Positions 8,454-17,276 of a stretch of DNA of 64,000 bases are shown in pieces. This stretch comes from Chthonomonas sp. (GTDB lineage Bacteria; Armatimonadota; Fimbriimonadia; Fimbriimonadales; Fimbriimonadaceae): assembly GCA_016788115.1 (NCBI GenBank), contig JAEURR010000008.1, positions 1 through 64,000 of the forward strand, written 5' to 3'. The translations under genes and the position numbers were made by a program. Below the pieces are notes generated by a model. The model saw nothing but the letters and a program-made list of their open reading frames with translations. It ran no database searches and was not told the origin of the DNA. Each line of letters begins with the position of its first letter. Within the stretch, counting starts at the first letter, position 1.

Positions 8454-8895
8454 CGACTTCGTGCATGTGCGCGCATGCATGCGAGCAAACGTGAGCACGG
8501 GCCAGTCGCAGATTCCAGACGTGGAAAGTGACGAGCAGAACGCCGCCCAAAACTGAGGCAAACACCTTGGCGATGTGTCCCGCTTGCGTTGGGTGAGACA
8601 CTGGCCCGTGAGAGTGGCCGAAGAGGGTGTGCGCTCCTACGATGAGGCTGAGGCCGAGCACAAAAACGATGGCCGGCTTCCAAGAGTGGTGTGCGCGGAT
8701 GCCCCGAAAAATGGCCATCGGGCCGACGACGAGCGCGATCCCGAAGAAGAGCACGTCGGTCCACGTGCTCGAGAGGAACGACAGTCCTACAAATGGGAGA
8801 ATGCTCGCGACGAGGCCAAGCAAGACGCAATGGATGGCGCAGGCGGTGCCTGCGATCATCCCGATCTTGTCAGGGTCCGCGTAATGCTTCCTCAT
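8425..8895 (-). CDS. MerC-domain membrane protein
   Basis: 156 residues with four predicted membrane helices. The N-terminal helix carries the CAIHC motif (about residues 19-23), the cysteine pair typical of MerC-type proteins, which move or bind mercury and related metals in inner membranes. The C-terminus is rich in His and Cys (HVCSHACAHMHE), adding possible metal ligands. No mer genes are close, so the metal is unknown. The 3' end overlaps the dnaN terminator. Confidence 0.75.
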   Translation of the reverse strand: MRKHYADPDKIGMIAGTACAIHCVLLGLVASILPFVGLSFLSSTWTDVLFFGIALVVGPMAIFRGIRAHHSWKPAIVFVLGLSLIVGAHTLFGHSHGPVSHPTQAGHIAKVFASVLGGVLLVTFHVWNLRLARAHVCSHACAHMHEVAKKPSTLSH

Positions 8896-8933
8896 AGTTC
8901 TATTATTGCATCTTTATTGCAGAAATAGAACCG

Positions 8934-8976
8934 AGCAAAAGAAAGTGGGTCGGACCTTCAAAAAGTCCGACCCACT
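8934..8976 (-). terminator. Intrinsic terminator of the dockerin-tail gene
   Basis: AGTGGGTCGGAC (8944-8955) pairs perfectly with GTCCGACCCACT (8965-8976). On the minus strand it is followed by TTTCTTTT, so it ends transcription from the gene at 8996-10543. Confidence 0.85.
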
Positions 8977-8995
8977 GCAGTCCTCAACGGACGAG

Positions 8996-10543
8996 TTAGA
9001 AGTCGCCGTCCTTTTCGTAGTTGTCGTTCAGGATCAGGTAGTCGAAGAAGTCAATGGTGGTGTCACCAGTGAGGTCTCCGCCTGGGTTCGTGTCGTAGGC
9101 CGACTCGCCCTGGCTCGCCTCGTAACCTGCGTTCAGGATCAGGTAGTCGAAGAAGTCGCAGGCCTTGTCGTCGTTGCAGTCGCCGTTGATGAGCGTTGCG
9201 TTGACGGTCACCGGCGATCCGCTGAGCGAAACGCCGCCCACCAGCTTGCCGAGCCACAGTCGGCCCTTGAAGTAGATGCTTCTCGTGCCTGATGCGGTCG
9301 TGGTGAACGAGTATGCGCCGCTGGTCGAGACGGACACGGTCTTGGTGTCAACCACGGTTCCGCCATTGCGGACTTCTACCGTGAAGTTACCGGGAACCAG
9401 CGGGCCTGCAAACCCGTTGAGATTTAGGGTTCCGCTAACCGTCGTGGAACTCGATCCAGAGGCGGTGATCACTCGAATACCGCGCATGCGCGAGTTCGTC
9501 TGAACGGCGCTGTCCGAAGTCACGATCTGGCTGAACGCAGACGCTGCGCCCGTGTCGGTCGCGGTGAAGATCTGTGGTGCGGTCGCTGCGCTGGTCACGT
9601 ACAGGACGTTGTTGTTCAGGGCATCCTTCTTCAGGGTGATGGCTCGGACGCCGTTGGGCAGACCGGTGTTCATCACATAGTCCAAGACCCAGGTGCCTGC
9701 CACGAGGCTGTACCGTCGGACGCCGCCGCCCGAAGCGGTCGTGCGCTCGTCCGCGAGGTAGAGTCGGCTCGTACCGTCGAAGACGAAGTCGTACGGCGGG
9801 TTCGTACCGGTCGCAGTGCCACCGAAGGTGGAATCCGGGAAACCAGGGAGAACCGTGATCTGCTGGCCACTCGTGGTCGGAAGGCCGGTGCCTACGGAGC
9901 TCACACCCTTGTACACATCGGTCCCAGCAACGATCGTGCTCGAGCAGACGTAAAGCTGGCCGTTGTAGACGCCGACGACGCGAATGTTTGTCGGGATGTC
10001 ATCCAGCTGGGTGCTCGTGCTGGCACCGACCGCAGCCGATCGAACGCCGCCCGTCGTGAAGACGCCTGAGGTACCAGCGGTCCAAACCGTCGTACCGTCC
10101 GTGACAGCCGATCGGAAGTTGCCCGCGTCGTACGCGTCCGTCAGGACGGTCGAAAGGTTGACCGTGCCCGCGTTGTTAACGAAACCGACGACGCGGGCGT
10201 TTGTGGCAACGTTCGTTGACGCGACGGCACCGGTGCCTTCTTCCGCATCGTAGCCAGCAAAAGCGTAGTTTCCGTTGAGTGCACTGAGGAAACCTTCGCT
10301 CGTGGCGGTACCGCTGTTAACCAGCTTCGTCGCCGCGCCCGTGTAGTTGATCGGGAACGACTGAACGAGCGTACCGGCGGGGGTGTACTCCTTCAGGATC
10401 ACGCGCGTACCGGCGGAGTTGGGTGCGCTTGCATTGTTGTCAGCACCGAGCTGAACGACGAGTAGGTTGCCCGGGGTGAGCGGGGCGGCGATTGCGCTCG
10501 CAGCCGCAAGGCTGGCAAAGGCTAAGCTGTAAATCTTTCGCAT
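8996..10543 (-). CDS. Secreted beta-propeller-like protein with dockerin-like tail
   Basis: 515 residues. The start at 10543 is chosen because GGAGGAATTC precedes it and a signal peptide (MRKIYSLAFASLAAASAIAA) follows at once; the longer frame from 10588 spoils the signal. The central part is a repetitive beta-rich region with Gly, Thr and Asn, plausibly a beta-propeller. The last 130 residues hold a beta-sandwich with the motif RLWLGKLVGGV and then two EF-hand-like loops, each followed by DFFDYLIL. It is a tandem paralogue of the next gene. Family function is unknown; calcium binding by the tail is inferred. Confidence 0.8.
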   Translation of the reverse strand: MRKIYSLAFASLAAASAIAAPLTPGNLLVVQLGADNNASAPNSAGTRVILKEYTPAGTLVQSFPINYTGAATKLVNSGTATSEGFLSALNGNYAFAGYDAEEGTGAVASTNVATNARVVGFVNNAGTVNLSTVLTDAYDAGNFRSAVTDGTTVWTAGTSGVFTTGGVRSAAVGASTSTQLDDIPTNIRVVGVYNGQLYVCSSTIVAGTDVYKGVSSVGTGLPTTSGQQITVLPGFPDSTFGGTATGTNPPYDFVFDGTSRLYLADERTTASGGGVRRYSLVAGTWVLDYVMNTGLPNGVRAITLKKDALNNNVLYVTSAATAPQIFTATDTGAASAFSQIVTSDSAVQTNSRMRGIRVITASGSSSTTVSGTLNLNGFAGPLVPGNFTVEVRNGGTVVDTKTVSVSTSGAYSFTTTASGTRSIYFKGRLWLGKLVGGVSLSGSPVTVNATLINGDCNDDKACDFFDYLILNAGYEASQGESAYDTNPGGDLTGDTTIDFFDYLILNDNYEKDGDF

Positions 10544-10619
10544 GAATTCCTCCAACTGGCATAAGAAAAGCGGCGCAAAATTGCCCACTCTTCTCTTACC
10601 CCTCTATTGTGAGGCATCT

Positions 10620-10640
10620 TGGTTAAGTTCGAATTAACCA
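10620..10640. promoter_or_regulatory. Inverted repeat upstream of the dockerin-tail gene
   Basis: TGGTTAA and TTAACCA flank GTTCGAA, a 21-base palindrome about 77 bases before the start of the 8996-10543 gene. It may be an operator; no regulator is known. Confidence 0.4.
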
Positions 10641-10711
10641 GTTCCTGCTAGAAATACGGGTTTTAGGCCACGAAGTGGATGATCCCCGCAAATGCTCCAG
10701 ATGACACGAGA

Positions 10712-10743
10712 AGCGCTCCATGCATGACTATGCATGGAGCGCT
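10712..10743 (-). terminator. Perfect hairpin 3' of the second dockerin-tail gene
   Basis: AGCGCTCCATGCAT pairs over 14 bases with ATGCATGGAGCGCT around a four-base loop. It sits 20 bases after the stop of the 10763 gene. There is no T run on either strand, so it may protect the mRNA end rather than act as an intrinsic terminator. Confidence 0.55.
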
Positions 10744-10762
10744 CATACGATCGCGTTTGGTC

Positions 10763-12256
10763 TTAGTTATCGCCTTCTTTTTCGTAGTTCTCGCTGAGGA
10801 TGAGGTAGTCGAAGAAGTCGATCGTTGCGTCCCCGTTCAGGTCGGCCATGGCATTCGCCGTATAGGCCGCTTCGCCGAACAGAGATTCGTACCCATCGCT
10901 GAGCTTGAGATAGTCGAAGAAGTCGACCGAATTGTCGGGGACGATATCCCCGTTGAGCACGGCCGGGTTGAGGGTGACGGTGCCGGAGATGGTTACCCCG
11001 GTGACAAGCTTGCCCAACCAGTGGGAGCCGCGGAAGTGCACGTCATAGACACCCGCCGGAACGTCCGTGGCGAAAGTATAGCGACCTTGGCTGTCCACCG
11101 GAATCGATCCGGAATCTTTTACGACCCCACCTTGGCGCAGTTCGATGTCGAAGTTGCCCACGGGCACCGCGCCCGCGAACGATCCAATGTTGATCTTGCC
11201 TTGGACCGTTGTGCCGATGGGGCCCTTAATCTTGACGCTTTTGAACTGAGTCGTGCCAGCGCTGGTCGTGACCAGCGAGAAGGGGCTGCCCAGGCCGGTA
11301 TCCACGCATCGGTAGATGCTGTTCGTACCTCCGCTGGATTCGCTCACCGCGAAGATCATGGGTTCGCCCGCGCTCGTGGAGCCTACGGCAATGCTGCGAA
11401 CTCCTTGCAAGGTAGGCAGCAGCAGGTCGTAGCTCACGGCATAGGTGGAGCCGTTCCAATCGTAGCGAGTCACCCCGTGACCCGGAGATGGCGTCTGGTC
11501 GCTCACGTACAGAGTCGTCGGGCTGAAGAAGCCGAAATCGGTCGCCGAAATGGCGAAGTCGGGGAATCCAGGCTGGACCGCTCCGATGGCCACGGTGGAA
11601 GGCATGCCGACGCCGAACGAAAGGATGGCGGTCGAGTTGCTCCCGTACAGCTGGCCGAAGTACGCACCCATGGTGCGTCCTTGGCCGGTTGACAAGATCG
11701 AAGAGCTCGTCGCACCCTTGAGCGCAGTTCGATAGCCAGCGCCGACCGCAACGGTGATCGGGCTCGCTTTGCCCGACATCCAGATGCGGCTGCCATCGGT
11801 GACCGCGCCGTAGGGGCCAGCGACCCCCGCATCCTCGCTCGGGAAGCAGTTCGTGATCCGGGTCGTGAGGTCTACATTGCCGCTAGGATCAATGACCGCG
11901 AATGTTCTTCCAACGACCGTCGAGTTGGTCTTGGAAATGTTGGCGGTTCCGGCAGCGGCGTCAAACCCCGCAATGCAGAAGTACCCGTTGAGGTAGGTGA
12001 TCATCCCTTCGAAGGGATTGTTTCCAGAAATCGTCAGCTTGTTTGAACCGCCGGTGCTTGGGAGCGTGATCGTTTGCACCAAGGTGCCGGTCGAAGTGAA
12101 CTCCTTAAGCAGGACGGCGGTCGCCGAACCGTCAAGCGGCGTTGTTCGTCCGTTCGCGCCGACTTGGACGGCAAGGATGTTCTTTGCACCGATCGGGGCA
12201 GCATTGGCAAAGGGGACAAGCGTGGCCATCAGGGCCAAAAATGCGCATTTTCTCAT
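10763..12256 (-). CDS. Secreted beta-propeller-like protein with dockerin-like tail, paralogue
   Basis: 497 residues with signal peptide MRKCAFLALMATLVPFANA. It aligns along its length with the neighbouring 8996 protein: both begin the mature part with a NILAVQVGAN or NLLVVQLGAD strand, share LLKEFTSTGTLVQ or ILKEYTPAGTLVQ, and end with a beta-sandwich containing GSHWLGKLVTGV and two EF-hand-like loops with DFFDYL. The pair is a tandem duplication. The propeller assignment is by pattern only. An AGGAGT ribosome site precedes the ATG. Confidence 0.8.
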   Translation of the reverse strand: MRKCAFLALMATLVPFANAAPIGAKNILAVQVGANGRTTPLDGSATAVLLKEFTSTGTLVQTITLPSTGGSNKLTISGNNPFEGMITYLNGYFCIAGFDAAAGTANISKTNSTVVGRTFAVIDPSGNVDLTTRITNCFPSEDAGVAGPYGAVTDGSRIWMSGKASPITVAVGAGYRTALKGATSSSILSTGQGRTMGAYFGQLYGSNSTAILSFGVGMPSTVAIGAVQPGFPDFAISATDFGFFSPTTLYVSDQTPSPGHGVTRYDWNGSTYAVSYDLLLPTLQGVRSIAVGSTSAGEPMIFAVSESSGGTNSIYRCVDTGLGSPFSLVTTSAGTTQFKSVKIKGPIGTTVQGKINIGSFAGAVPVGNFDIELRQGGVVKDSGSIPVDSQGRYTFATDVPAGVYDVHFRGSHWLGKLVTGVTISGTVTLNPAVLNGDIVPDNSVDFFDYLKLSDGYESLFGEAAYTANAMADLNGDATIDFFDYLILSENYEKEGDN

Positions 12257-12405
12257 AAGGGTTCAGGACTCCTAAGCTGGGACGTCGTCAGCGGCGACCG
12301 AGTTCGAAGAAAGTGTGCGCGATTCCAGCCACCGCTACTACTGACAAGGATACCCGTCCACTAGTCTATTACTTGCGCATACGGTGCATGAATTCCCACA
12401 AATGA

Positions 12406-13704
12406 CTAGGGTGCACCCGAAATCTCATAGCTTTCGCTGAATACCAGGTAGTCGAAGAAGTCCACCATGTTGTCGCCGTTGAGGTCGGCGCTCGTCGAGA
12501 ACTTGGTATCGCCGACGGACGTGTCAAAGGCGTCCGACATGAGAAGGTAGTCGAATAGATCGACGTCATTTGAACCGTTCACGTCTCCATTTCTGAGGCT
12601 CACATTGACGGTAGAAATACCAGTCTCGTTGATGTTAACGGTTGAAACTGAGCGCAACCAATGCGAAGCTTTGAATGCGACATCGTACGTGCCTCGCAAA
12701 GCGGTGGTGAAGGAGTACGTGCCCGCGATGTTTGGCACCACCGTCTGGGTTTCGAGCGGAGTGATGCTGCCCACGTTTCGTAGTTCAACGGTGAGCGGGT
12801 GCTTGGTGATGTCTCCCAAGAAATCGTTGTACTGGACTTCGCCAGCTACTCCGCCCGCCTCGAGCGCAGTGGTGTCAATCCAGTCCTTACTGGACGAGAT
12901 GCGCATGAATAGGTTCGCAGTCCCGTACAGGTTGTAGTTCGTCCCGCTGTCGAACCGGAATCGTGCCGACGTGATACCAGCCGTGTAGGCGACGCCGCCG
13001 ATGTTGATAAAGAGGCCGCCTCCGCTATCGCCGGGGGCAATATTCGATTCCATGCTCGTGGCCCAGATGTTCCAGAACGGCGATCGGCTCGAATTCAACG
13101 CATTGTTGGCGGTGCTGCTGTTGTCGAAGTCGGTGACGAGGCACTTCGGCCACTGATCGACGAGCACATTGAGCTGGTTCTTGGCATAGTTGCCTTCAAT
13201 CAGGTTGGTGCCCCCACGGAGCTTCCAATCGTACGTGTAGGCGGTAGGGAATCCTCCCGCGCCGTAGCCCGCGATGGTCCCGATTCGGCCTCGCTCATCT
13301 GGCTGCCGGTAGATGCGAGCCACGGGGACCGAGGTTACGCGCTGGTTCAAGCGCCCCAGCATCAGGTCCAAGCCGTTGGTGGGGTCCGCGGAGTTGTAGC
13401 CCGCGTTTCGAAACCACTGAACGACTGTCCGGGTCTCGTTGCCAAACTTCACGTCGCGCGGAGCAGAGCCGCTTGGTAAGTTGTGTCCCGCTGTGAGGAT
13501 CCACTTGTCGGCGATGAGCACGCAGCTTCGGTAATCGCTGGGAGGTGTAAACTCAATGCGCCCGACAAAAGGGTGCTGCGCGCCAAGATTCAGTGCGTCG
13601 GAATCCAGCATGCCATCGACGCGAATGAGCGCGTGCGATACACATGAAATTACTAGGGCCGCATGGATTATTGCGGCCCTGGCGATAGGAATCCGGGCTG
13701 TCAT
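12406..13704 (-). CDS. Secreted trypsin-like serine protease with dockerin-like tail
   Basis: 432 residues from ATG 13704 (an ATG five codons upstream is possible). A signal peptide is followed by an S1-type protease domain. The catalytic His lies in WILTAGHN, a candidate Asp in NGLDLMLGRL and the Ser in APGDSGGGLF. The C-terminal 130 residues repeat the tail of the two neighbouring proteins: a beta-sandwich with KASHWLRSVS and two EF-hand-like loops followed by DLFDYLLM and DFFDYLVF. The protease probably acts outside the cell. The shared tail suggests a common location for all these proteins. Confidence 0.82.
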   Translation of the reverse strand: MTARIPIARAAIIHAALVISCVSHALIRVDGMLDSDALNLGAQHPFVGRIEFTPPSDYRSCVLIADKWILTAGHNLPSGSAPRDVKFGNETRTVVQWFRNAGYNSADPTNGLDLMLGRLNQRVTSVPVARIYRQPDERGRIGTIAGYGAGGFPTAYTYDWKLRGGTNLIEGNYAKNQLNVLVDQWPKCLVTDFDNSSTANNALNSSRSPFWNIWATSMESNIAPGDSGGGLFINIGGVAYTAGITSARFRFDSGTNYNLYGTANLFMRISSSKDWIDTTALEAGGVAGEVQYNDFLGDITKHPLTVELRNVGSITPLETQTVVPNIAGTYSFTTALRGTYDVAFKASHWLRSVSTVNINETGISTVNVSLRNGDVNGSNDVDLFDYLLMSDAFDTSVGDTKFSTSADLNGDNMVDFFDYLVFSESYEISGAP

Positions 13705-13767
13705 GGGATCAGTGTACATTGATTTAGTTGCAACAGCAAGCTCGAAAGCATGCGGGGCAGTCGCAGA

Positions 13768-14616
13768 TCATGCCCCGACGCTGATCTCAAAGATGTTCCG
13801 GGCAGTCTCGTGAAGCCTTACCCGGACTAGCTTCGCGGGCACGGAGTTTTGAAGCGCTTTGAAGATGTGATGGGCGACTACTTCGCTGGTCGGGACCAGA
13901 CCGTGAAACTCCGGTAGATCGGCGTTCAGGTTCTTGTGGTCGTACCGATCCACGATCTCGGTGTTGACAACGTGATCCAAGGCGGTGATGTCCACGATCA
14001 TGCCGGTCGTCGGGTTGGGCTCGCCTCCCACCGTCACCTCCAATACGTAGTTGTGGCCGTGCCCCATGGGGTTGTTGCACTTTCCAAAGAGCTCATCGTT
14101 CTGAGCCTGAGTTAGCTGGTCGCTATGCAGGCGGTGGGAAGCGGCAAACTCGTAAATTCGGGTGATCGTCAACATGTCTTTGAATTCGTCACAGTACAGC
14201 TCGCCGTAAAGGAGCGGCGTCTCTTCCAGCTTCAACCGCGTCAATCGGACTGCTGGCGGCAGCTGCTGTAGTTGACTACGAATATAGGCCAGGATGTTCT
14301 CCACGGTGGGGCAATGGTCCCGGAAATACTCGACCTCGTCATTGAGACTGCGCAGGTCCATGGAACCGAGCACGCGCTCATGGAGGATTGCGTCCAGATC
14401 CTTGATATTGATGACCATGCCCGTGACGGGATCGATCTGCCCCGCGAAGGACGCTTCTAACGCATAGTTGTGCCCATGGGAAAAGGGTGAAGCGTAGAGA
14501 CCGAACAAGGTTCGATTCTCCTCGGGGGTGCGGTCGGCCAACCAGTACCGATGGCCGCAACTGAACGTCACCCGGCGGGCGAGGGTGACGGTGGCTTGGG
14601 ACCGATCGGTGAGCAT
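13768..14616 (-). CDS. Tandem 6-pyruvoyltetrahydropterin synthase/QueD-like protein
   Basis: 282 residues made of two PTPS units, where most family members have one. The C-terminal unit has the expected catalytic Cys180 in LFGKCNNPMGHGHNY and zinc ligands His161, His185 and His187. The N-terminal unit keeps the zinc histidines (His22, His47, His49) but has Tyr41 in LFGLY where the Cys should be. The enzymes of this family make 6-carboxytetrahydropterin for queuosine or pyruvoyl-tetrahydropterin. The product here cannot be told from sequence. The gene begins four bases after the transposase-derived gene. Confidence 0.85.
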   Translation of the reverse strand: MLTDRSQATVTLARRVTFSCGHRYWLADRTPEENRTLFGLYASPFSHGHNYALEASFAGQIDPVTGMVINIKDLDAILHERVLGSMDLRSLNDEVEYFRDHCPTVENILAYIRSQLQQLPPAVRLTRLKLEETPLLYGELYCDEFKDMLTITRIYEFAASHRLHSDQLTQAQNDELFGKCNNPMGHGHNYVLEVTVGGEPNPTTGMIVDITALDHVVNTEIVDRYDHKNLNADLPEFHGLVPTSEVVAHHIFKALQNSVPAKLVRVRLHETARNIFEISVGA

Positions 14617-14620
14617 CAGC

Positions 14621-15082
14621 TCATTCTACGCCTTCGGTGTGGGGCATGTCCGCGACCCAGAGCGACTCGTACTCCTCGGGATCTTCGCATAGCTCAGCGG
14701 TCACGGGGGACTCCAGGATTCGCAGCCAGTAAGTCTCGTACTCGGAGTCGTCGCGCAGGATGCGATCGAAGCTCTCATGATAGAAAGGAGGGAAGCGCTC
14801 CCCCGACTTCTGGACAATCGACTTCCCGGCGCGGACCTTTGCCTTCTCGATGAAGTCGGCGAACTCGAAATCCGCCTTCGCGCTCGGGTGAACGCGGAAG
14901 ATCATTTCTGTCAGGCCGGGGAGGATGCACAGCAGGTTGAATTCGATTTTGGATGTCTGGCCGCGGAGCAGCTGGCGCATGAGGTCGTTGCGCTCGCGTT
15001 CATCCAGCTCCCGTCGGTGGCGGAAGGTGACGTAGTATGTGACGTCATCGGCGCGCCAATGGGGAAGTCGCCCGCGCCACAT
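14621..15082 (-). CDS. REP-associated-transposase-like protein lacking the HUH motif
   Basis: 153 residues from ATG 15082. The early segment YYVTFRHRRELDERERNDL and the late segment FYHESFDRILRDDSEYETY, then ESPV and EDPEEYESLWV, follow the pattern of the Y1/RAYT transposases (DUF1568 type). Where those proteins have the metal-binding MPNHVH strand, this one reads LPGLTEMIFRV, so both histidines are gone. No REP hairpins are seen beside it. It sits between VanZ-like and PTPS genes and is intact, so it is probably a domesticated relic rather than an active transposase. The frame can be extended upstream but that part is antisense-like. Confidence 0.6.
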   Translation of the reverse strand: MWRGRLPHWRADDVTYYVTFRHRRELDERERNDLMRQLLRGQTSKIEFNLLCILPGLTEMIFRVHPSAKADFEFADFIEKAKVRAGKSIVQKSGERFPPFYHESFDRILRDDSEYETYWLRILESPVTAELCEDPEEYESLWVADMPHTEGVE

Positions 15083-15089
15083 CGAGAAG

Positions 15090-15806
15090 TTACGAAATGC
15101 CACGCGCCCTCCAGGTGCAAAAACCCACGAAGCAAAGCGCTCCGCCGCTGTCGATGAGTACGTCCCAAGGGCTGCCAGTCCGGTCTCGGTGGAATGACTG
15201 CCGCACTTCATCAAAGGTGCCGAGGCTCGCCGACCACAGCACCGCAAGTAGCGCGATACGGCGCAGGTCCAGGTTTTGCGTCCGCAGCCAGAGCCAAGCA
15301 AAGAGCCCCACGAGTCCGAAGAATGCAAAGTGAATCCCTTTTCGCCCGAAGTGGACAATCAGCTCCGCCTGGTCGAGGGGCAGGTGAAACCGCTCGACAA
15401 GCCACTCGGCCCAGCCTCCCGCCGAACCTGCGCCCCCACTGATGAATGCGACGATCACCCCGGAGAACAGGACGGGTAGTGCTCGAACTAGGTGCTCGCG
15501 AGTACCGATGAGGCCGATAGCCACAAGTGCCAACGCAATTCCGGCCAGCGCCATGGCGGCGGTGAGATGAGCTGCATGGGGTCCTCGATGCGGGTAACTC
15601 CACAGGAATGCGACAATGACCGCGAGCTGGTACGCAGCGACATTCGCCTCCCACGCCGTGGCGAATCGGGCTGCGCGAACCAAGAGCAAAGCGGCGACGC
15701 CCGGGATGAGTGTCACCCAGATCGGCGATCCGTACGGGAGCCCAAAGGCGACCAGAGCGATGGCTAGGCTCGCGAGGGTGAGGGCTTGGGTTCGAGGGTG
15801 GCGCAC
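15090..15806 (-). CDS. VanZ-like membrane protein
   Basis: About 238 residues and six or more membrane helices. The segment GRKGIHFAFFGLVGLFAWLW and the later FDEVRQSFHRDRTGSPWDVLID match the VanZ family: a conserved DE-x-x-Q motif, then R-x-x-S/D and D in the next helix. VanZ proteins are linked to glycopeptide tolerance in a few species, but most have unknown roles. The start is placed at GTG 15806, because a longer frame would run into surE on the other strand. The promoter must lie in the 35-base gap shared with surE. Confidence 0.7.
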   Translation of the reverse strand: MRHPRTQALTLASLAIALVAFGLPYGSPIWVTLIPGVAALLLVRAARFATAWEANVAAYQLAVIVAFLWSYPHRGPHAAHLTAAMALAGIALALVAIGLIGTREHLVRALPVLFSGVIVAFISGGAGSAGGWAEWLVERFHLPLDQAELIVHFGRKGIHFAFFGLVGLFAWLWLRTQNLDLRRIALLAVLWSASLGTFDEVRQSFHRDRTGSPWDVLIDSGGALCFVGFCTWRARGIS

Positions 15807-15841
15807 GCTGGCTGCAATTATGCCAGGTACGCTACGCGGCG

Positions 15842-16630
15842 ATGCGAATCCTGGTGACGAACGACGACGGCATCCGCGCCGAGGGCTTGAAGGCGATGGT
15901 CGAAGTAGCGCAGGAACTTGGCGAGGTGTGGGTCGTTGCGCCGGATCGAGAGCGCAGCGCGTGCGGACACTCACTGACGATGCGTGATCCGTTGCGTGTG
16001 AAGCCCCATCCATGGGAGAGTGCGCACGCGTTCGAGCTTTCCGGGGTGCCGACGGATTGCGTGAACGTTGGCCGCGAACTGATGGATCAGCGGGTCGATC
16101 TCGTACTCAGCGGTTTCAATCACGGGCCCAACCTGGGATTCGACATCACTTACAGCGGCACGGTCGCAGCAGCGATGGAGGGTGCGCTGAACGGTATTCG
16201 CTCGGTTTCGGCGTCGATGGCCATGTTTACAGAGGAGGCACCCCTCCACCTGACGACCGGCAAAGCGGCGTTTCGCGAGCTCCTGCCGCGGTTGCTGCAG
16301 CTAGAGTGGCCTGCGCTCGCCTTCTTCAATGTCAACGTTCCCGCCATCGACCGAGCAGAATTGAACGCACCCGTGTTCTGCTCCATGGGGCGGCGAGTGT
16401 ACGAGGATCGAATCGAGAAGCGAGAGGACCCGTGGGGGCGGACCTACTACTGGCAGGGAGGGGTCGTGGCGATGCACCGGGACCAGCCGAACACTGATGT
16501 TGAGGCCATCAATCGTGGCCACGTGAGCGTGACTCCGATCACACTTGATTGGACTGACCGCGCGTTATTGGATCGGCTTCTAGTCGCTGACCGTGACCAT
16601 CCAGCGGTCGATCCAGCCCTTGAGCGGTGA
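15842..16630 (+). CDS. surE: 5'/3'-nucleotidase SurE
   Basis: 262 residues. The N-terminus MRILVTNDDGIRAEG carries the metal-binding Asp pair of SurE, and VVAPDRERSACGHSLTMRDP and the later LVLSGFNHGPNLG complete the active site. SurE removes phosphate from 5' and 3' nucleotides, and is often found in stationary-phase survival clusters. Its 3' end overlaps the convergent GH4-like gene by 51 bases. Confidence 0.93.
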   Translation: MRILVTNDDGIRAEGLKAMVEVAQELGEVWVVAPDRERSACGHSLTMRDPLRVKPHPWESAHAFELSGVPTDCVNVGRELMDQRVDLVLSGFNHGPNLGFDITYSGTVAAAMEGALNGIRSVSASMAMFTEEAPLHLTTGKAAFRELLPRLLQLEWPALAFFNVNVPAIDRAELNAPVFCSMGRRVYEDRIEKREDPWGRTYYWQGGVVAMHRDQPNTDVEAINRGHVSVTPITLDWTDRALLDRLLVADRDHPAVDPALER

Positions 16631-17239
16631 CTGCTCGTTCTCGACGAGTAGGTTCGCGATCGAATCGTCGCCACGCACCCAACGCAGGATCAAATGAGGA
16701 AGCGCACCGACGTCTTCCAGGATCGGTTGCGAAGGCCAGCCTAGCTCGGGCAGATGGCTGAGCACATGGGGACCAGGCCCGAGGTTCGTACCTACCATAA
16801 CGAGCATCTCTGGGCCACCGGCCAAATGGACCGCTTCGGCAGCTCGGGTTCGGGCCTCTTCTTCCGGGAGCTTGGGAAGTTCGTCCTCGAGCGGCTGTTC
16901 TTCGAAAGACCATTCGTTTGGCAGCCGTTTCTTGAGTGGCTTCGAATGGGGACGCGGGCTGGCGATTCTCTGCGCGCCATTGTCATCGAGCGCACCGAGG
17001 AGCAGGCTCGTGTCCATGAGCGCACTTTCGAGATCGACCGTGTCCATGATCGGGTAGCGCGTCGTCCCGTGTTCGGCGAGGAATCTGGCCAAGCGTGCAT
17101 GGAGGTCCAGACGCTCGGGGTCCGGGTCGTAAAGGCAAACGTCCAACGGACGTTCTCCGAAGTACGTGGCGAGGGCCGCCAGTACCTGCGGCGAGACGCA
17201 GGGATTCCCAGCACCGAGGAGGGTTATCTTGATCGCCAC
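16580..17239 (-). CDS. GH4-like Rossmann protein, shortened
   Basis: 219 residues. The N-terminus KITLLGAGNPCVSPQVLAAL, followed by CLYDPDPERLDLHARL, resembles the NAD-binding fold of glycoside hydrolase family 4 (6-phospho-glucosidases and alpha-galactosidases). GH4 enzymes are about 430 residues and use a Cys and a His in the second half to bind the metal; here that half is replaced by a Pro- and Glu-rich linker and a short end. It therefore probably does not have the usual hydrolase activity. Alternatives are other small dehydrogenase-like regulators. Confidence 0.5.
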   Translation of the reverse strand: MAIKITLLGAGNPCVSPQVLAALATYFGERPLDVCLYDPDPERLDLHARLARFLAEHGTTRYPIMDTVDLESALMDTSLLLGALDDNGAQRIASPRPHSKPLKKRLPNEWSFEEQPLEDELPKLPEEEARTRAAEAVHLAGGPEMLVMVGTNLGPGPHVLSHLPELGWPSQPILEDVGALPHLILRWVRGDDSIANLLVENEQSPLKGWIDRWMVTVSD

Positions 17240-17276
17240 TTCTTAAAGAATAGTCGATTCTTTGGGCCGTTAGGTT

